Assembly (NCBI GenBank): GCA_903876765.1
Contig: CAIRBH010000007.1
Span: 1-49,043 of the forward strand
Length of the DNA: 49,043 bases
Direction of reading: 5' to 3'
DNA from: an uncultured Pseudomonadota bacterium
GTDB taxonomy: Bacteria; Pseudomonadota; Gammaproteobacteria; Burkholderiales; Methylophilaceae
The translations under genes were made by a program, and so were the position numbers. Below are positions 44,952 through 49,043 of this stretch, piece after piece; position 1 is the first letter of the stretch, and each line of letters starts with the position of its first letter. Below the pieces are notes generated by a model, which was not told the DNA's origin, searched no databases, and was given only the letters and a program-made list of their open reading frames with translations.

Positions 44952-46016
44952 TTAATCCTCTAAAAATACCCGTACATTGCGTGGGTAGATAAACACATTT
45001 CCCCCCTGCTCTATGGCTAATTCCCTAAAGCGCTCCTGAGTTAACTCCGCCTCTATCAGCTCGGTTTGGTCCACACGCGTTAGCTCCAGTCTAACCAAGG
45101 GTCCAATCGCATGAATATAACTCACCACCGCTTCAAAGCCAGCTTGATTGGTGCGGGCTTCTTTGCTGATTTCAATATCATGTGGGCGGACAAATGCCAA
45201 GGCTGGTGTATTTTGCGTGGCATGATGAGCATTGAGTTTTAGTTCAATATTGCCGATTCTGGCTTTGCCATCATGCACATGGCTGGGAAATTGGTTCACA
45301 TTGCCTAAAAATTGGTAAACAAACGGCGATACAGGGTGGTCGTAGACCTCTTGAGGTGAGCCCACTTGCTCTATTTGGCCTTTGTTAATCACCACCACTC
45401 TATCGGCGACCTCTAGCGCTTCTTCTTGGTCATGCGTGACAAAAATGCTGGTAATGTGCAATTCATCATGTAAGCGCCTTAACCAGCGGCGCAATTCTTT
45501 GCGCACCTTGGCGTCTAGGGCCCCAAAAGGCTCGTCTAACAGTAGCACTTTAGGCTCTACTGCTAGTGCACGTGCTAGCGCAATGCGTTGCCGTTGGCCG
45601 CCAGAAAGCTGAGGCGGATAGCGATCGGCTAGCCAATCCAGTTGAACCAGCTCTAGCAATTCATGCACGCGCCTTTTGATTTCGGCATCGCTAGGACGGG
45701 TTTCTTTGGGTCGCACCCGCAGGCCAAACGCCACATTCTCAAACACCGTCATGTGGCGAAATAAGGCGTAATGCTGAAAGACAAAGCCTACCTCGCGTTC
45801 TCGCACTTGGCGCGCTGTAGCATCGGCGCCATAAAAAAGTATGCTGCCCGAGTCTGGCGTTTCTAGCCCAGCAATAATGCGCAATAAGGTCGTTTTGCCG
45901 CAGCCTGAGGGGCCTAGTAATGCCACTAGCTCGCCACTTGGCACGTCTAGGCTGACATCATTCAATGCACTAAAATTGCCAAAGTTTTTTTTGATATTTC
46001 GGACTTCTATGCTCAT
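44952..46016 (-). CDS. cysA: sulfate/thiosulfate ABC transporter ATP-binding protein CysA
   Basis: A 354-aa ATPase. Walker [10 protein letters not shown] (about 34-42), Q-loop [20 protein letters not shown], signature [15 protein letters not shown] (about 137-151), Walker [13 protein letters not shown], and switch His in [11 protein letters not shown] are all seen. The [20 protein letters not shown] segment is typical of CysA, and a C-terminal regulatory TOBE-like domain (about 245-354) includes [10 protein letters not shown]. Last gene of cysT-cysW-cysA, 27 bp after cysW. Confidence 0.95.
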   Translation of the reverse strand: MSIEVRNIKKNFGNFSALNDVSLDVPSGELVALLGPSGCGKTTLLRIIAGLETPDSGSILFYGADATARQVREREVGFVFQHYALFRHMTVFENVAFGLRVRPKETRPSDAEIKRRVHELLELVQLDWLADRYPPQLSGGQRQRIALARALAVEPKVLLLDEPFGALDAKVRKELRRWLRRLHDELHITSIFVTHDQEEALEVADRVVVINKGQIEQVGSPQEVYDHPVSPFVYQFLGNVNQFPSHVHDGKARIGNIELKLNAHHATQNTPALAFVRPHDIEISKEARTNQAGFEAVVSYIHAIGPLVRLELTRVDQTELIEAELTQERFRELAIEQGGNVFIYPRNVRVFLED

Positions 46017-46043
46017 AGGGTTATTCCAATTAATAATTTATTT

Positions 46044-46940
46044 TTAGCTAAAATTCTGCTCATTGGCAAATGCACTGCGGGCAGATTGCCACTCAACCAA
46101 ACTTTTCAGTATCAGGGTTACTAGCGCTAAGATGGCGAGTAATGAGGCCACGGCAAAGGCTGCCGCATAGTTGTATTCGTTGTATAGAATCTCTACATGT
46201 AAGGGCATGGTGTTGGTCATGCCGCGTATATGCCCAGACACCACAGATACCGCACCAAATTCTCCCATGGCACGTGCGTTAGTTAAAATGACGCCGTATA
46301 GCAGACCCCATTTCACATTCGGCAGGGTAATACGCCAGAGTATTTGCCAGCCAGAAGCGCCAAGCACCAAGCCAGCTTCTTCTTCTTCTTTGCCTTGCGC
46401 TTGCATCAAAGGGATTAACTCACGCGCCACAAATGGAAAGGTGACGAAAATGGTGGCTAAGACTATGCCAGGAATGGCAAAAATTACTTTTATATCGTGG
46501 TCTATTAGCGAAGAACCGAACCAGCCTTGCAAACCAAAGATCAGCACATAAATCAGGCCCGCAATCACTGGCGATACGGCAAACGGTAAATCGATCAGGG
46601 TGATGAGTATGCTTTTACCTCTAAACTCAAATTTGGCAATCGCCCAGGCTGCGGCCACACCAAACGTTAAATTAAGTGGCACCGCAATGGCGGCGGCTAT
46701 TAAAGTTAGCTTGATAGAAGACAGCGCATCTGGGTCAATTAATGCGGATAAGTAGGCGGCAAAACCTTTGCGCAAGGCTTCGGTAAACACTGCGACTAAG
46801 GGCACAATTAAGAATAAGGCCAAAAATGCCAGCATGGTTGCGATGAGTGACCAGCGCACCCAAGCTCGCTCTGAAGTGGCGCGGCTGCGAGCTACTTTGG
46901 CATGATAATGGCTGTACTGTGAAGGTGCTTTTATTGACAT
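46044..46940 (-). CDS. cysW: sulfate ABC transporter permease CysW
   Basis: A 298-aa inner-membrane permease. TM1 is at about 32-55 (IATMLAFLALFLIVPLVAVF). Further helices include AAIAVPLNLTFGVAAAWAIA and IVLATIFVTFPFVARELIPL. The EAA loop EEEEAGLVLGASGWQILWRI contacts CysA. NARAMGEFGAVSVVSGHIRG is a hallmark of CysW. Partner of CysT; located between cysT and cysA in the standard order. Confidence 0.95.
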   Translation of the reverse strand: MSIKAPSQYSHYHAKVARSRATSERAWVRWSLIATMLAFLALFLIVPLVAVFTEALRKGFAAYLSALIDPDALSSIKLTLIAAAIAVPLNLTFGVAAAWAIAKFEFRGKSILITLIDLPFAVSPVIAGLIYVLIFGLQGWFGSSLIDHDIKVIFAIPGIVLATIFVTFPFVARELIPLMQAQGKEEEEAGLVLGASGWQILWRITLPNVKWGLLYGVILTNARAMGEFGAVSVVSGHIRGMTNTMPLHVEILYNEYNYAAAFAVASLLAILALVTLILKSLVEWQSARSAFANEQNFS

Positions 46941-46971
46941 AATATTAACCTAGTGTGAATGGTATTTTTAA

Positions 46972-47802
46972 CTAAACTACGCCGCTAGTACGACGGCTAA
47001 ACCACCACTGCAAGCCATTAATGGCAAACAGCAATAAGAATGAAATGACCAGCATGACCACGGCTACAGCAGTCGCGCCAGCATAATCATATTGTTCGAG
47101 TTTAGTGATAATGATGAGTGGTGTAATTTCTGACACCATAGGCATATTGCCCGCAATAAATATGACTGAGCCATATTCGCCAATGGCACGAGCAAACGCT
47201 AAGGCAAAGCCTGTGAGCAATGCAGGCCAAATAGCGGGGAATATCACTTTATAAAAAGTCTGCCAGCGATTTGCCCCCAAACTCGCTGCGGCTTCTTCGG
47301 TCTCGGCTTCTAAGTCTTCTAATACAGGTTGTACGGTACGCACCACAAAAGGCAGGCCAATAAAAGTCAACGCAACGACTACACCTAATGGCGTAAAGGC
47401 TATTTTTATACCGTGTGGCTCTAGCCATGAGCCTATCCAGCCGTTGCTTGAATAAACCGCAGTTAAGGCTATGCCAGCCACAGCCGTGGGTAGTGCAAAA
47501 GGCAAATCCACCAGCGCGTCAAATATTTTTTTGCCAGTAAAATGGTAGCGTACCAATACCCAAGCAGTGAGCAAACCGAACACAGCATTAATGAGTGCGG
47601 CAATCAGAGATGCGCCAAAAGTCAGTCTATATGAGGCCAACACTCTAGGCGCTGTGACAATAGCCCAAAAGTCATGCAGGCTTAAACTGCTGGTTTTAAT
47701 AAACGCCGCTGATAATGGAATGAGCACGATTAGGCTAAGATAAAATATGGTATAGCCTAGCGATAGATTAAATCCTGGTAGTATGTTTTTATGTTTTGTC
47801 AT
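46972..47802 (-). CDS. cysT: sulfate ABC transporter permease CysT
   Basis: A 276-aa inner-membrane permease. The N-terminal helix GYTIFYLSLIVLIPLSAAF precedes a BPD_transp_1 core with VDLPFALPTAVAGIALTAVY-type sequence (here ALVDLPFALPTAVAGIALT). The EAA loop EEAAASLGANRWQTFYKVI and ARAIGEYGSVIFIAGNMP are CysT signatures. Stop is 31 bp before cysW. The gene ahead of it encodes an EAL-domain protein where the sulfate-binding protein gene would be expected. Confidence 0.95.
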   Translation of the reverse strand: MTKHKNILPGFNLSLGYTIFYLSLIVLIPLSAAFIKTSSLSLHDFWAIVTAPRVLASYRLTFGASLIAALINAVFGLLTAWVLVRYHFTGKKIFDALVDLPFALPTAVAGIALTAVYSSNGWIGSWLEPHGIKIAFTPLGVVVALTFIGLPFVVRTVQPVLEDLEAETEEAAASLGANRWQTFYKVIFPAIWPALLTGFALAFARAIGEYGSVIFIAGNMPMVSEITPLIIITKLEQYDYAGATAVAVVMLVISFLLLFAINGLQWWFSRRTSGVV

Positions 47803-47834
47803 TGTTGTTATTCATTCATTGAGGAGGCTGGCGG

Positions 47835-48719
47835 CTAGGCCGCTATGGCGATGCGAACTGTGCTCACTTTTGTTTTAAAAAGTGCAGATGGTTGCAATTC
47901 TTTTGCCGCGACAGGTTTGCCAAGAAAGTCGCCTTGATACAAGGTGGCACCACTTTCAATCGCAATATTCAGCTGTACTTGCGTGCTGATGCCGTTGATA
48001 ATTGGTTTTGCGTCTAAGTCTTTGACTAATTTGACCAAGCTAGGCAAGGCTTTACGTAGCCTATCGTTGTTTTCAGCATGTTGAATTAGATTGGCATCAA
48101 ACTTAACTAAATCGGGTGAAAATTTCCATAATCTATCAATGTTAGATTGATGGCCAGCAAAGCCATCAATTGCCACTTGGTAGCCATGCCCACGATAGTT
48201 ATCTATGGCTTCGGTCAGGTGTTTGTTTTGCGTTATTTGGCTTTCTTGTATCTGTATGACGACACGGTTAGTCGGTACTGAATTGGAATGTAATATGTGC
48301 TCAAACACCTTGCCATGCTGAGCCACTGAGGTCAGCAGCTTGGGATGCACTTTAAGAAACAGCAAACCATTTTCGGCATAAATCTGTTTAAAATTAAGGG
48401 CGTGCAATGTGCGGCTGACGCGGTCAAATTGGACTAATTTTCCAGTCTGCTCTGCATAAGTAAAAGCAAAGTCTGGCGTACTGGGCAATTCACCTCCTAG
48501 AGAGGGCCTCAATATAGCTTCATGGCCGTATAAGTCGCCTAACTCACTATCATAAATTGGCTGAAAGGCGCTATTTAATTGCACTCCAATAAAAGTGCTG
48601 TTGAATTCTCCTGTAGATTGCTCAGCTAATCCATAATCGTCTAAATCTAATTCTAATAACTGTTTAAGTTGTAATCTAAGCCTTTCTACATGTGGCGCAA
48701 CCAAGTTTACTGTCGTCAT
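47835..48719 (-). CDS. degenerate EAL-domain protein in the sulfate transport operon
   Basis: A 294-aa protein whose residues about 35-275 form an EAL fold (FQPIYDSELGDLYGHEAILR start; YQGDFLGKP end). The EAL signature Glu is kept (HEAILR). Other catalytic positions are lost: the Asn of the N-x-S-P block (LFLKVHPK), the first Glu of the E-x-T-E block (VIQIQES), the second Asp of DDFG (AIDGFAG), and both Glu of AEGVE (INGIST). It is thus unlikely to hydrolyse c-di-GMP and may bind it or act as a scaffold. A good AGGAGAT site precedes the ATG. It lies 32 bp before cysT, in the usual place of sbp. Confidence 0.85.
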   Translation of the reverse strand: MTTVNLVAPHVERLRLQLKQLLELDLDDYGLAEQSTGEFNSTFIGVQLNSAFQPIYDSELGDLYGHEAILRPSLGGELPSTPDFAFTYAEQTGKLVQFDRVSRTLHALNFKQIYAENGLLFLKVHPKLLTSVAQHGKVFEHILHSNSVPTNRVVIQIQESQITQNKHLTEAIDNYRGHGYQVAIDGFAGHQSNIDRLWKFSPDLVKFDANLIQHAENNDRLRKALPSLVKLVKDLDAKPIINGISTQVQLNIAIESGATLYQGDFLGKPVAAKELQPSALFKTKVSTVRIAIAA

Positions 48720-48743
48720 TTTTATCTCCTAATTCTTTTGATC

Positions 48744-48912
48744 TTATTTGCTGTAGATTTGATCAAACGTACCACCATCAGCAAAGTGAAGCTTTTGTGC
48801 CTTGACCCAGCCCATCGTCAATACTCAATAGTGCAGCTCCAGCATGGGCTTTAGTTTATAAAATCAGCGTGAGCACAAATAAAAATTTGGCCAACCATAA
48901 TTCTTTAAGCAT
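48744..48912 (-). pseudogene. remnant of a sulfate-binding protein gene (sbp/cysP)
   Basis: On the minus strand, ATG at 48912 (AAGGTG upstream) opens a signal peptide MLKELWLAKFLFVLTLIL that runs into TAA (48858-48856). Reading on in the same frame gives TKAHAGAALLSIDD, i.e. a normal AHA cleavage site. Then a shift of frame gives GWVKAQKLHFADGGTFDQIY plus SK and a stop at 48744-48746, the typical C-terminus of Sbp/CysP. The ~300 residues in between are missing. So the gene is an internal deletion with one stop and one frameshift. The transporter must use a binding protein encoded elsewhere. Confidence 0.8.
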
Positions 48913-49043
48913 AAGTTACACCTTGAATATTTAATATAAGCTCGCCACTTTAATGAATTTATTTAATAATGTAAAAGAATGATAAGTAATATAGATATAA
49001 ATATATAACATATGAAAATATCTCTATATTTATTTAGGAATAA
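48913..49043. other. AT-rich leader region of the sulfate operon at the window edge
   Basis: 131 bp of very AT-rich sequence with several TATATT/TATAAT-like hexamers. It is the likely promoter region of the sbp remnant/EAL/cysTWA unit, reading on the minus strand. No clear CysB-type site or terminator could be identified. Confidence 0.3.

Overview
The window (about 49 kb, roughly mid-40s % GC by eye) looks like chromosomal DNA of a betaproteobacterium. A Methylophilaceae (Methylotenera-like) methylotroph is my best guess. That is inferred from gene content (MSHA-type pilus operon, NADP-type 6-phosphogluconate dehydrogenase, guanidine/urea operon, HtpX, CysTWA, ThiSG, ApaG, MltA), not from a database search. 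No CRISPR array, insertion sequence or rRNA was seen.

Layout. Positions 1-420 hold a tRNA cluster (Pro-TGG, Arg-TCT, His-GTG) behind a near-consensus sigma-70 promoter. Positions 718-2078 hold an AT-rich, overlapping methyltransferase/glycosyltransferase pair ending in a strong terminator. Positions 2229-12143 (minus) form one long operon: ABC transporter (binding protein, permease, ATPase), two DUF1989 proteins, a 1209-aa biotin carboxylase of the urea/guanidine carboxylase family, and an allophanate hydrolase split into two genes. Its leader carries a clear guanidine-I (ykkC) riboswitch whose conserved 3' end can instead form an intrinsic terminator. Upstream lie an excellent sigma-54 promoter and an NtrC-like dyad about 120 bp before the predicted start. 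I therefore read it as a nitrogen-regulated, guanidine-induced guanidine assimilation operon: guanidine is carboxylated, the product is deiminated to allophanate, and allophanate is hydrolysed to ammonia and CO2.

Positions 12728-28326 (plus) hold a sigma-54 response regulator and an MSHA-type pilus/type II-secretion-like operon: ExeA-like ATPase, secretin, TPR protein, MshE-type ATPase with a c-di-GMP-binding type N-terminus, inner-membrane protein, three MshI/J/K-like assembly proteins, a very large Cys-rich pilin-like protein and a prepilin. An E1-like adenylyltransferase is attached at the end.

Positions 28350-44906 are mostly housekeeping: SPFH/NfeD pair, valS, a TusA-like/rhodanese pair, MFS exporter, AlkA-type glycosylase, TsaC/Sua5, 6-phosphogluconate dehydrogenase, HtpX, dienelactone hydrolase, thiS-thiG-apaG and mltA. 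Between the MFS and AlkA genes is a 120-nt segment that folds on the plus strand into several hairpins with a possible pseudoknot and has a promoter-like element at the right distance. It is a candidate unannotated small RNA.

Positions 44952-48912 (minus) hold a sulfate transporter operon cysT-cysW-cysA. The gene ahead of cysT encodes a degenerate EAL-domain protein, and upstream of it lies a wreck of the sulfate-binding protein gene: signal peptide plus last ~23 codons, with an in-frame stop, a frameshift and the middle deleted.
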